A stretch of 12,750 nucleotides of DNA from JAAOZN01 sp964421575 (GTDB taxonomy: Archaea; Thermoproteota; Nitrososphaeria; Nitrososphaerales; JAAOZN01), in assembly GCA_964421575.1 (NCBI GenBank), contig CAYQXI010000124.1:1-12750 (forward strand), read 5' to 3'. This document shows, one piece after another, positions 1-6,994 of the stretch (position 1 is the stretch's first letter; each line of letters starts with the position of its first letter). A model generated the notes under the pieces. That model worked only from the letters and a program-made list of their open reading frames with translations, was not told the origin of the DNA and ran no database searches. Position numbers and translations under genes: made by a program.

Positions 1-2
1 CA

Positions 3-485
3 CTTAGAGCGTATAGAGACTTCTTCTGGCGCATAGGCGTAGACCCAACCAAGAATAGGCCAGCCTCAGAAGCACTTATCCGAAGGATCCTAGCTGGGAA
101 ACCACTCCCAACCATCAACACACTTGTAGACGCATACAACCTAGCATCCATACTCAGCGAAGTAGCCCTAGCAGCCTTTGATGAAGACAAAATACAGAGC
201 AAAGAAGTGATTATGCGAACGGCGAAGAAAGGAGAAACCTTCCTTGGAATAGGGATGAAAGAACCCATCACACTACAAGGGGGAGAAATCGTCTTAGAAG
301 ACTCCAGCAACCTAATAGCCGTCTACCCCTACAGAGACGCCGAAAGATCAAAAGTAACCGAACAGACACGCAACGTTGCTCTACTCGCATGTGGCGTACC
401 AAGAATCAGCAAAGATAAGCTTCTTCAAGCCGCCGACCTAGCCGTAAAATACGTAACAAGGTTCTGTGGCGGCTCTGAATGCTAA
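3..485 (+). CDS. B3/4-domain protein (solo PheRS-beta-editing-like domain), 5' partial
   Basis: The reading frame is open from the left edge of the window, so the start lies outside; a GTG at 207 is only an internal codon. The visible 160 residues include FFWRIGVDPTKNRPASEALIR near the front, then a segment ending LPTINTLVDAYNLASI, then GGEIVLEDSSNLIAVYPYRDAE and a C-terminal helix. This order matches stand-alone B3/4 proteins (COG3382-like), related to the editing module of the phenylalanyl-tRNA synthetase beta subunit. Family knowledge: the PheRS module hydrolyses mischarged Tyr-tRNA(Phe); the role of solo proteins is not settled, so trans-editing is only a possibility. The stop TAA (483-485) lies just before the promoter of the next gene. 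I am confident of the family, not of the function. Confidence 0.8.
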   Translation, partial: LRAYRDFFWRIGVDPTKNRPASEALIRRILAGKPLPTINTLVDAYNLASILSEVALAAFDEDKIQSKEVIMRTAKKGETFLGIGMKEPITLQGGEIVLEDSSNLIAVYPYRDAERSKVTEQTRNVALLACGVPRISKDKLLQAADLAVKYVTRFCGGSEC

Positions 486-508
486 GTTATAACCCTATTA
501 TATACAAA

Positions 509-519
509 CTTATAAAAAA
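509..519 (+). promoter_or_regulatory. TATA box for a leaderless thiW transcript
   Basis: The string cttataaaaaa lies 24 nt after the stop codon of the B3/4 gene. Its centre (about 513) is close to 25 nt upstream of the GTG at 539. That is the archaeal TATA-to-start-site distance, so transcription would begin at or next to this GTG. This argues against the upstream ATG at 479 as the thiW start. Confidence 0.55.
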
Positions 520-538
520 AGAGCATGAAGCTCGTCTT

Positions 539-1120
539 GTGATCCAGAGTAGCCAAAACTCTACACAGCAAAAAACCGCCCCAAGAGAAGCAAGGGCGAA
601 GAAGATAGCCTTACTCGCCATCTTCATAGCCTTAGGCGTAGCCCTCTCAATATACCCAGGAAGCATACCAGTAGGCCCAACAAAGGTCTTCCCCTTTCAA
701 CACATGATAAACGGAATTCTAGGCGTAACCCTAGGACCTTGGTATGCTGCTGCAGCAGCGTTAGCCACAGGGCTGCTGAGAATCTCAATAGGCACAGGAA
801 CCATCTTCGCCCTCCCCGGAGGCATACCAGGAGCACTAGTCGTAGGAATAGTCCACAGATACGTGCATAAAAGCATCTGGCCCTCCTTAACCGAACCCAT
901 CGGAACAGGAATCGGCGCTTTAATAAGCGCTCTCATCGTCGCACCGCTCATACACGCACCCCCTATGCCAGCAGCCGCTTGGGCTTGGCTGGGTTTGACC
1001 GCTCAATGGCAGCTCTTCTTAGCCGCCTTCTGGGCCAGCAGCATACCTGGTGCAGTTTTAGGTTTTATTGTGCTTGTCGCTTTAAAGAAGCGGGGTGTGC
1101 TTGCGAAGATTACTGTTTAA
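539..1120 (+). CDS. thiW: ECF transporter S component ThiW (thiamine-precursor/thiazole uptake)
   Basis: Integral membrane protein of about 193 residues. The S component of an energy-coupling-factor importer binds the substrate; ThiW is associated with uptake of the thiazole precursor of thiamine. The recognisable ThiW features are VALSIYPGSIPVGPTKVFPFQHMI in the first helix/loop (IPVGPTKVFPFQH is diagnostic), then GVTLGPWYAAAAAL, GLLRISIGTGTIFALPGGIPGAL and EPIGTGIGALIS, with further hydrophobic helices to the end; I count roughly five or six membrane segments. The frame is open up to an ATG at 479 overlapping the previous gene, but those extra 20 residues are encoded across a TATA box, so I prefer GTG 539. 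No ECF ATPase or T component (EcfA/EcfT) is visible here; the module is presumably shared and encoded elsewhere. I see no TPP riboswitch upstream. Confidence 0.85.
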   Translation: MIQSSQNSTQQKTAPREARAKKIALLAIFIALGVALSIYPGSIPVGPTKVFPFQHMINGILGVTLGPWYAAAAALATGLLRISIGTGTIFALPGGIPGALVVGIVHRYVHKSIWPSLTEPIGTGIGALISALIVAPLIHAPPMPAAAWAWLGLTAQWQLFLAAFWASSIPGAVLGFIVLVALKKRGVLAKITV

Positions 1121-1670
1121 AGATCTCATCGGCAAAAGGGTCATCCTAACCGGTGAAGTGGGGGTCGGTAAGACTAGGCTGCTCGCTTCTCTCATCGACG
1201 AAGCCGCTTCAGACTCAGATCTGAAAGTAGTCGTTTTAGATCTTGCTCCTGAGGTGCATATAGGCTCCGAAACTATAGGTGCTTCGGTCAAAACATACTC
1301 TAAAAAACTACATCAAGTAAACTATCTTAGACCCACTACGGTCTACGCACCGAGGCTTCAAGGCAGAAGTAGAGAAGAAGTCTTAGATATGGCGGCTAAA
1401 AACGCCTCCTCTGTCGAGCCTCTCTTAATAAGCCTAGCCTCAAACCCTCCAGACACACTATTCATCGACGACCTCACAATATATCTCCAGGCAGGTAAGA
1501 TAGAGCCACTTACTAAACTAATCGGCGTCGTAAGAACCTTCATCGCTACAGCCTACAAAGGGAAGAAGCTCTTAGATGACAAAGGCTCGGGTCTAAGTGG
1601 CATAGAGAAGAGTAGGCTCGAATCTCTACTCAACGACCCTAAACTCAACATCTTAGAAGTACCTCTATAA
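1095..1670 (+). CDS. P-loop NTPase of unknown function, overlapping thiW
   Basis: The 191-residue product begins GTG at 1095, 26 nt inside the end of thiW, so the two are probably translationally coupled. A TTG two codons later is a possible alternative start. A clear Walker A motif, GEVGVGKT, sits at residues 20-27, and a Walker B-like strand, TLFIDD, at 121-126. A strand KVVVLDLAPEV (about 44-54) resembles the second core strand of RecA/SIMIBI-like NTPases. The C-terminal third (ATAYKGKKLLDDKGSGLSGIEKSRLE) is charged and probably helical. I see no membrane segment and no ABC signature before Walker B, so it is not the ECF ATPase that ThiW would need. I do not recognise the family. Its link with thiW suggests a role in thiamine or cofactor metabolism, but this rests on position only. 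Confidence 0.7.
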   Translation: MCLRRLLFKDLIGKRVILTGEVGVGKTRLLASLIDEAASDSDLKVVVLDLAPEVHIGSETIGASVKTYSKKLHQVNYLRPTTVYAPRLQGRSREEVLDMAAKNASSVEPLLISLASNPPDTLFIDDLTIYLQAGKIEPLTKLIGVVRTFIATAYKGKKLLDDKGSGLSGIEKSRLESLLNDPKLNILEVPL

Positions 1671-1779
1671 CCCACACTCTCAAGCCGCTCATCAAGGCAG
1701 CCAGCCCAAAGCACATACTACATAGAAGTAACGTTAATATTTAGAGACCTCCTTCCTTAATTAAGAGGATCTAAGAAAC

Positions 1780-2460
1780 TTGCGCATCGGAAGATATACC
1801 GTGCCTCCTATCCGGCTCTACCCTACCCTCATCGATGCAGTGAGAAGACTCTATAATAGATTTCAAGACAAGGAGGTTAGCGATCTAAATGAGGTTGCTA
1901 ATGCGCTTAACCACACCTCAGCCAAAAGCGGAGCCTTCTTGCTAAAGCTTACTGCACTCAGAGCCTACGGGCTGATAGACGGGAGGGGCAAGATTCACAT
2001 CAGCGAATTAGGAGCGTCCTTGGCTTATCCAAAAAACAGAGAAGAAGAAGAGAAAGCCTTAGGGAGAGCGGTTACAAACATACCTCTTTGGAAAGAACTC
2101 TACCTAAGGTTCGGCACGACTCTACCAAAACAGGGCTTCGCCGAGGAGCTAGCGAAGATAACTGGCGCAACCCTAGATGAGGCCAGAGAGAAAGAAGGGT
2201 GGATCAGACGAGCCTACCAAGACGATCTACTCCCACTAATCTCTAAACCGATTGCGAAGGAGGAAACTCGCACGCAGCAGCAAAAGACGGTGGAAGAAAG
2301 GTCAAGCGAATACATCGAATTTACAGCTGGTGAGATTCATCTAAAGCTACCCTTAACAAAAGAGGGGATCGAGGCAGTAGAAGCCACTTTATCCATATTA
2401 AAGAGGCGATTTAAACAAAAATCAGAAGAACAGATTAATGATTCGCAGTCAGAGGTGTGA
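1780..2460 (+). CDS. Hypothetical protein with winged-helix-like N-terminus and charged C-terminus
   Basis: Starts at TTG 1780, with a purine-rich gagga (about 1765-1769) ten bases upstream. The product is 226 residues. Residues about 10-85 (PTLIDAVRRLYNRF, then LNEVANALNHTSAKSGAFLLKL, LRAYGLIDGRGKIHISELG) read as a winged helix: helix, helix, recognition helix, then a short wing ending in a conserved-looking GLID turn. This layout is found in archaeal DUF5343-like proteins and other wHTH families. A helical middle follows (about 90-165), then a Glu/Gln/Lys-rich stretch and a C-terminal helix ending in KRRFKQKSEEQ. It is separated from the NTPase gene by 109 nt, with an AT-rich ttaatattta (about 1734-1743), so it likely has its own promoter. 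DNA binding is plausible but unproven; I do not recognise a specific family. Confidence 0.6.
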   Translation: MRIGRYTVPPIRLYPTLIDAVRRLYNRFQDKEVSDLNEVANALNHTSAKSGAFLLKLTALRAYGLIDGRGKIHISELGASLAYPKNREEEEKALGRAVTNIPLWKELYLRFGTTLPKQGFAEELAKITGATLDEAREKEGWIRRAYQDDLLPLISKPIAKEETRTQQQKTVEERSSEYIEFTAGEIHLKLPLTKEGIEAVEATLSILKRRFKQKSEEQINDSQSEV

Positions 2461-2507
2461 GTTACAGAAAAAGCGTCTTGAGAAACACTGTCTAATCTAT
2501 AAGAATA

Positions 2508-3599
2508 TTATTCGAGCTCCTTCTCAAATTCTCTTAGAAGCGCCTTCTGCCTCTCACTAAGCTTTGTCGGAACCTTAACGTTAACTTTGACTAGAAGGTC
2601 GCCTCTACCATACTTATTAAGCCTAGGCATACCTTTCCCTCTCAATCTAAAGATGGTACCGCTCTGAGTACCCGGGGGTATCTTGAGCCACGTATGCCCA
2701 TCTAATGTCGGCACGGCTATTTCAGTCCCTAATGCGGCTTGAGGAAAGCTTATGTAGGTTTCAAAGATCAAATCGTCTCCCTCCCTCCTAAAATATTTAT
2801 GAGGCGCTATAGAGATCGTTAAATAGAGATCCCCGGGCTTCTTGGTCTGCGGGTGCACATCACCCTCGCCTCTAAGTCTGAGCGTGAAGCCTTCATCTAC
2901 GCCTGCCGGCACATCCACCTTTATCTTTCGGTAAACCTCAACCAAACCAGTACCCATACACTCCGGGCAAGGGTTTTCGATAATAGAACCACGTCCACCA
3001 CAAGCGTCACAAGTTGTAGTTGTAATTATCTGCGCAATCCCCATTCTTCGTACGTATTGTACATGACCCCTTCCGTGGCAACGTGAACAAATGGTTGGTG
3101 AAGTCCCTCGTCTTGCGCCGCTGCCGTTGCAAGCTTTACACCGCTCTGTTCTAGGCACTTGGATCTCTTTTGTAGTCCCTGACGCGGCTTCTTCAAGTGT
3201 TATGGTTAAGGTCATTGAGATATCTCTACCTCTAGCCTCCTCATATACACGCCTCCCTCCAAAAAATCTTGAAAAGAGATCATCGAAGTCGAAGCCGAAG
3301 CCTAGGTCTCTGAATATCGTCTCGAAGTCAGCGCCTCTGAATATATCCTCAGCCGTGTATCTTCCATCTATACCAGCGTGGCCGAACTGATCATACTGCG
3401 CCCTCTTCTCATCATCAGATAGAACCGCGTAGGCTTCAGATATCTCTTTGAACTTCTCCTCTGCTTCAGGGGACTTGTTTCTATCGGGGTGATACTGCAT
3501 TACAAGCCTTCGGTACGCTTCCTTTATCTGCTCCTTTGTAGCGTTCCTAGGTACTCCAAGTATTTCGTAGTAGTCCTTTTTCTTAGTGCTGCTGCTCAA
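2508..3599 (-). CDS. dnaJ: Chaperone protein DnaJ (Hsp40, type I)
   Basis: J-domain co-chaperone that delivers unfolded clients to DnaK and stimulates its ATPase. The 363-residue product has all type I parts in order: a J domain at about 8-75 with the HPD triad at 37-39; a Phe/Gly/Asp-rich linker at about 88-116 (FGFDFDDLFSRFFGG); four zinc-binding repeats, CKACNGSG (154-161), CSRCHGRG (171-178), CDACGGRG (197-204) and CPECMGTG (211-218); then two C-terminal beta domains with GDLYLTISIAPHKYFRREG and GTEIAVPTLDG. The start is TTG at 3599, six bases after the dnaK stop, with gaggag upstream. It is the last gene of the grpE-dnaK-dnaJ operon and ends 47 bp from the convergent winged-helix gene. 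It appears intact. Confidence 0.95.
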   Translation of the reverse strand: MSSSTKKKDYYEILGVPRNATKEQIKEAYRRLVMQYHPDRNKSPEAEEKFKEISEAYAVLSDDEKRAQYDQFGHAGIDGRYTAEDIFRGADFETIFRDLGFGFDFDDLFSRFFGGRRVYEEARGRDISMTLTITLEEAASGTTKEIQVPRTERCKACNGSGARRGTSPTICSRCHGRGHVQYVRRMGIAQIITTTTCDACGGRGSIIENPCPECMGTGLVEVYRKIKVDVPAGVDEGFTLRLRGEGDVHPQTKKPGDLYLTISIAPHKYFRREGDDLIFETYISFPQAALGTEIAVPTLDGHTWLKIPPGTQSGTIFRLRGKGMPRLNKYGRGDLLVKVNVKVPTKLSERQKALLREFEKELE

Positions 3600-3605
3600 T
3601 TAGGC

Positions 3606-5444
3606 TCAACGCTTCTCCTCATCAACCACCTTGTAGTCTGCGTCAACCACTTTCTTATCTCCTTCAGGCTTTGACGTTTGAGTGAATCTTTGCTGAGCTG
3701 TCTGCTGGTAGACGTAGGTGCCGATCTCCTGCAGAACCTTCGAGAGCTCATCGGTCTTACTCTTGATCTTCTGTATGTCCTTACTCTGCATAGCTTCCTT
3801 GAGATCCTTGATCGCTTGATCCAGTTTAGACATCTGCTCCTGAGTCATCTTAGATGCCAGCTCAACCTTCATCTTCTCAGCGGTGTATAGGACAGAATCC
3901 GCGGCGTTCAAAGCCTCAGCCAGCTCCTTCTTCTTTCTATCCTCCTCAGCATACTTCTCCGCTTCTTTGACGAGCCTCTCCTTCTCCTCCTTCGAGAGCT
4001 TTGTTGCAGAAGTTATTGTGGTCTTTACCTCTTTGCCTGTCGCTAGATCCTTCGCTGTTACGTGTAGGATGCCGTTAACATCGATGTCAAATGTAACTTC
4101 TATTTGAGGGATGCCTCTTGGAGCCGGGGGTATGCCGGTAAGATGGAACATACCAAGCGAGATGTTGTCCGCAGCCATAGGCCGCTCGCCTTGCAGCACA
4201 TGAATGGTTACCGTTGTTTGGAAGTCTGCTGCTGTTGTGAAGATCTGGCTGCGCCTACACGGTATAGGTGTGTTCCGCTCTATGATCTTTGTAAATATGC
4301 CTCCTAGCGTCTCAACGCCAAGGGAGAGAGGGGTTACGTCTACAAGGACTATATCGGTTATTTCACCAGCAATTATTGCTCCTTGTATAGCAGCGCCTAT
4401 CGCAACAGCCTCCATCGGATCTATACCACGCTCAGGCTCCTTGCCCATAACCTGCTTCACAAACTCCCTAACGATAGGCATCCTCGTAGGCCCACCAACA
4501 AGTATTATCTTATCAATATCCTCAGGCTTCATCTTCGCATCAGCCAGCGCCTGCATCATCGGCCCTCTGCACCGCTCTACAATAGGTCTAACGAGTTCCT
4601 CGAGCTTCGCTCTAGTCAGAGTCGCTGTTAGATGCTTAGGTCCGGTCGCATCGCTTGCCAAGAACGGTATGTTTATATCGGTTGAGAGGAGTGTTGAGAG
4701 CTCGATCTTCGCCTTCTCAGCGGCCTCCTTAACCCTTTGCACAGCCATGCGGTCGTTGGAAATGTCTATGCCCGTCTCTTTTTTGAACTGCTCGATGAGA
4801 TACTTGGTGAGCACTTCATCCATATCGGTTCCGCCTAGCTGCGTGTCTCCGCTAGTCGCTTTCACCTCAAAGACGCCGCCGCCGAATTCTAAGATGGTAA
4901 CATCAAGTGTGCCGGCTCCAAGGTCAAAGACCATAATCTTGAGATTCTTCTCCTCTTTGTTCAAACCGTAGGCTAATGCCGCGGCTGTAGGCTCGTTTAT
5001 GATTCTAACAACTTGTAAGCCCGCTATTTCACCAGCGTCTTTTGTGGCTTGCCTCTGGTTATCGTTGAAGTATGCTGGTACCGTTATCACCGCTTTTTCG
5101 ATCTTCTCACCTAAGAAAGCTTCTGCGTCACGCTTTATCTTTTGGAGTATGAAGGCAGAGATCTGCTGAGGCGTATACTCTTTACCGAATATCTTCACCT
5201 TATAGTCCGTGCCCATCTTCCTTTTGATGTTAAAGACCGTCCCCTCTGGGTTGGTTATCGCTTGCCTTCTAGCAGGCTCGCCTACTAGAATCTGCCCATC
5301 TTTAGTGAAGGCTACGACCGATGGAAACGCTTTACCACCTATGGTAGTACCTTCTGCGGCTGGTATGATGACTGGTTTTCCACCTATAAGCACCGCAGCC
5401 GCTGAGTTACTGGTACCTAAGTCTATCCCGATTATCTTTTCCAT
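3606..5444 (-). CDS. dnaK: Chaperone protein DnaK (Hsp70)
   Basis: ATP-dependent Hsp70 chaperone, 612 residues from ATG 5444. The frame could begin nine bases earlier at GTG 5453, but a G-run resembling a Shine-Dalgarno site (about 5454-5459) fits ATG 5444 better. The nucleotide-binding domain shows IDLGTSNS (7-14), AYFNDNQRQAT (124-134), INEPTAAALAYGL (149-161), FDLGAGT (173-179) and GGPTRMP (317-323). The interdomain linker DIVLVDVTPLSLG is at about 364-376. A beta-sandwich substrate domain follows, with GIPPAPRGIPQIEVTFDID-type sequence, then a helical lid and a short charged tail. The phosphate-2 loop reads DLGAGTLDV rather than the common DLGGGTFDV, a variant I associate with thermophile and archaeal sequences. 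It lies 20 nt after grpE and 6 nt before dnaJ, so the three are cotranscribed. Archaeal DnaK systems are generally regarded as acquired from bacteria. Confidence 0.97.
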   Translation of the reverse strand: MEKIIGIDLGTSNSAAAVLIGGKPVIIPAAEGTTIGGKAFPSVVAFTKDGQILVGEPARRQAITNPEGTVFNIKRKMGTDYKVKIFGKEYTPQQISAFILQKIKRDAEAFLGEKIEKAVITVPAYFNDNQRQATKDAGEIAGLQVVRIINEPTAAALAYGLNKEEKNLKIMVFDLGAGTLDVTILEFGGGVFEVKATSGDTQLGGTDMDEVLTKYLIEQFKKETGIDISNDRMAVQRVKEAAEKAKIELSTLLSTDINIPFLASDATGPKHLTATLTRAKLEELVRPIVERCRGPMMQALADAKMKPEDIDKIILVGGPTRMPIVREFVKQVMGKEPERGIDPMEAVAIGAAIQGAIIAGEITDIVLVDVTPLSLGVETLGGIFTKIIERNTPIPCRRSQIFTTAADFQTTVTIHVLQGERPMAADNISLGMFHLTGIPPAPRGIPQIEVTFDIDVNGILHVTAKDLATGKEVKTTITSATKLSKEEKERLVKEAEKYAEEDRKKKELAEALNAADSVLYTAEKMKVELASKMTQEQMSKLDQAIKDLKEAMQSKDIQKIKSKTDELSKVLQEIGTYVYQQTAQQRFTQTSKPEGDKKVVDADYKVVDEEKR

Positions 5445-5464
5445 AACCACCACCCCCCTTCTCC

Positions 5465-6031
5465 TCAGTTTATATTACTATAACCTTTCTGCGCTTCTGT
5501 TCGCCTTTTATTAACTTCTACTAAGCTCGCTCTTATAACTTTACCGTCTAATTTATAACCTTTTCTGATTACTGCGGTTATAATTCCATCTTCACAGTCT
5601 TCTTTGCTGACATAACTGAAGGCTTCGTGCAGATTAGGGTCAAATTTGGCTCCAAGCGCCTCTATCTCCTCTAACCCCTCCTTTGCAAGCACAGCCTTAA
5701 AGTTTTCAGCAACCATCTTCACACCTTCCAATAGAGGGGAGTCCTCGGCAGCTGCTTCTATGGCCCGCTCCAGATCCTCTTTGATAGTGATAAGTGCGAG
5801 CATCAACCCCTCTTTTACACCCATCACCCTACGACTCACCTCTGCTTCAAACATTCTACGATAATTTTCAAAGTCAGCCTGAAGATACTTGAGCTGAGTT
5901 AGATAATTTTCAGCTCTTTTCTCACATTCTCTAATCTTCTCCTCTAGGAGAAGTATCCTCGCTTTAAGATCCTCCTCTTCTTTTACTCTCTGATCTTTTT
6001 CCTCTTTCTGCTTACCCTCTTCAGCTTCCAA
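5465..6031 (-). CDS. grpE: Nucleotide exchange factor GrpE
   Basis: GrpE releases ADP from DnaK and resets the chaperone cycle; it acts as a cytoplasmic dimer. The 188-residue product has a Glu/Lys-rich start, a long coiled coil to about residue 75 containing LQADFENYRR, a four-helix-bundle segment (LMLALITIKEDLERAIEAA) and the beta-wing domain. The family signature is DPNLHEAFSYV followed later by GIITAVIRKGYKLDGKVIRASLVEV. Translation starts at TTG 6031; gaggtg about 11 bases upstream on the minus strand is a good ribosome binding site. It is first in the operon grpE-dnaK-dnaJ. Length and motifs are normal for GrpE. Confidence 0.95.
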   Translation of the reverse strand: MEAEEGKQKEEKDQRVKEEEDLKARILLLEEKIRECEKRAENYLTQLKYLQADFENYRRMFEAEVSRRVMGVKEGLMLALITIKEDLERAIEAAAEDSPLLEGVKMVAENFKAVLAKEGLEEIEALGAKFDPNLHEAFSYVSKEDCEDGIITAVIRKGYKLDGKVIRASLVEVNKRRTEAQKGYSNIN

Positions 6032-6075
6032 CTAATAACTTCACCTCGCTTTTCACGAGACCTTTGACTCACTTA

Positions 6076-6093
6076 TTTGTATAAACTTTTCTT
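6076..6093 (-). promoter_or_regulatory. Promoter (BRE plus TATA box) of the grpE-dnaK-dnaJ operon
   Basis: Read on the minus strand, a purine-rich aagaaaa (BRE-like) is followed directly by gtttatacaaa, a good archaeal TATA box at 6076-6086. The expected start site is near 6055, giving a short leader of about 25 nt that contains the gaggtg ribosome binding site of grpE. I see no CIRCE-type inverted repeat. Confidence 0.55.
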
Positions 6094-6191
6094 GATAAAT
6101 TACAGCTAAAACAGAGAGATAACTGGGAGTGTAGCCTCACCCTTAATTGATAGAGTCTTAGCTATAAAGCATCTGCTAAAAGCTATACGCG

Positions 6192-6836
6192 TTAGAAGGT
6201 GAAAGGTAAAGACCATCTTCTCTCTTCGACATCTTTTTTCTCATGCTTCAAGACTTTTAACTCCAACATATGATTATCTTTCTCCCTAATTTCATAAATT
6301 ACTGAGCTTCTTATCTTTGTCAACATACCCCCGGGGTATGAAGGTACCCACACATCTTCTCCGACCCTCCTTGATCTAAGTAGGCTTGCAGCTAAGACAG
6401 CCCCCCTGTTGGCTCTAATGTGCTGTAGTAGCAGGGCTAGGTATAGTCCTATTCTCCAGTTTACTTCAGAAAGCTTGGTCGTGGTGGCAAGCATGTAGTA
6501 GAAAGCCGGTATAGAATCCAAGATTATGAGCTGCGGCCTTTTAGTGAGGGTTGAGCAGACGGTAGAGATATGCTGATTTATTGTGTCTTTTTCTGGGCTG
6601 TAAATATAGAGGTTTTCAGATTTAGGTATGTTAAGCAAGTTGAGTCTTCTGTATACTGTAAAGAAGGTGTCGAGATCAAAGTAGTTCACGATGCACTCGT
6701 CCTCAAGTGCCGCTTTGACCAACCTAGCTAAAAAATATGCTTTAGTGAAAGGTTTGTCGGAAAGCAAGAGATTTAACCTTCCCTCTAAAGGCCCGGCAAA
6801 TGAGACATCGACCGGAGCAAACCCTGTCCTTAACAC
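6192..6836 (-). CDS. RecA/RadB-like ATPase paralogue without a Walker A motif
   Basis: The 214-residue product starts at GTG 6836, with aagga just upstream; a TATA-like gttataag (about 6867-6874) places transcription only a few bases before the start. The fold reads as a RecA/KaiC core: an N-terminal strand VSFAGPLEGRLNLLL, a helix, a strand NYFDLDTFF (51-59), a Walker B-like strand LIILDSIPAFYY (103-114), then a helix and strand RGAVLAASLL with SSVIYEIREKDNHMLELKVLKH at the end. That ending resembles RadB and Rad51 paralogues, where a strand precedes a Lys-His pair. Where the P-loop should be (about 22-33) the sequence is LNLLLSDKPFTK, with no GxxxxGKT. The protein therefore probably does not bind ATP in the usual way and may be a regulatory partner of an active RecA-family protein. 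The subfamily is uncertain. Confidence 0.65.
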   Translation of the reverse strand: MLRTGFAPVDVSFAGPLEGRLNLLLSDKPFTKAYFLARLVKAALEDECIVNYFDLDTFFTVYRRLNLLNIPKSENLYIYSPEKDTINQHISTVCSTLTKRPQLIILDSIPAFYYMLATTTKLSEVNWRIGLYLALLLQHIRANRGAVLAASLLRSRRVGEDVWVPSYPGGMLTKIRSSVIYEIREKDNHMLELKVLKHEKKDVEERRWSLPFTF

Positions 6837-6866
6837 TTCCTTTCTATCTTCCTATAGGTTAAGCTA

Positions 6867-6874
6867 CTTATAAC
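6867..6874 (-). promoter_or_regulatory. TATA-like box for the RecA-like gene
   Basis: On the minus strand gttataag lies about 34 nt upstream of GTG 6836. The predicted start site near 6845 leaves a leader of fewer than ten bases. Confidence 0.35.
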
Positions 6875-6921
6875 GCTTCCTTATTTACTGTTATTCAGAT
6901 ATTTTAGTAAAGTTAATATAC

Positions 6922-6933
6922 TACTAATTAGTA
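6922..6933 (+). promoter_or_regulatory. 12-bp perfect palindrome upstream of the PadR-type gene (possible operator)
   Basis: The sequence tactaattagta is its own reverse complement. It lies between the divergent RecA-like and PadR-type genes and overlaps AT-rich sequence (ttaatata before it, tataatta after it) that could be the PadR promoter. Many PadR-type regulators control their own promoter through a dyad, so this is a candidate operator. It differs from the ATGT-N8-ACAT sites of classical PadR proteins. Confidence 0.4.
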
Positions 6934-6994
6934 TAATTAGCGGGGTAAAAATGGTTAGCAACAGTAAAAATATAAAGATAGGAGGTATCTGATC

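Noticed and set aside
746..759. A perfect 14-bp palindrome, gctgctgcagcagc, inside thiW.
   Set aside because: It encodes a run of alanines in a membrane helix; codon repetition explains it without a regulatory role.
1573..1625. GLSGIEKSRLE in the P-loop NTPase resembles an ABC signature (LSGGQ), which would make it the ECF ATPase for ThiW.
   Set aside because: It lies after the Walker B strand, whereas the ABC signature precedes Walker B; the Q-loop and D-loop are also missing.
4204..4971. A 255-codon plus-strand reading frame opposite dnaK.
   Set aside because: It is antisense to an unmistakable dnaK; its low-complexity Ser/Ile-rich product reflects the complementary codon pattern.
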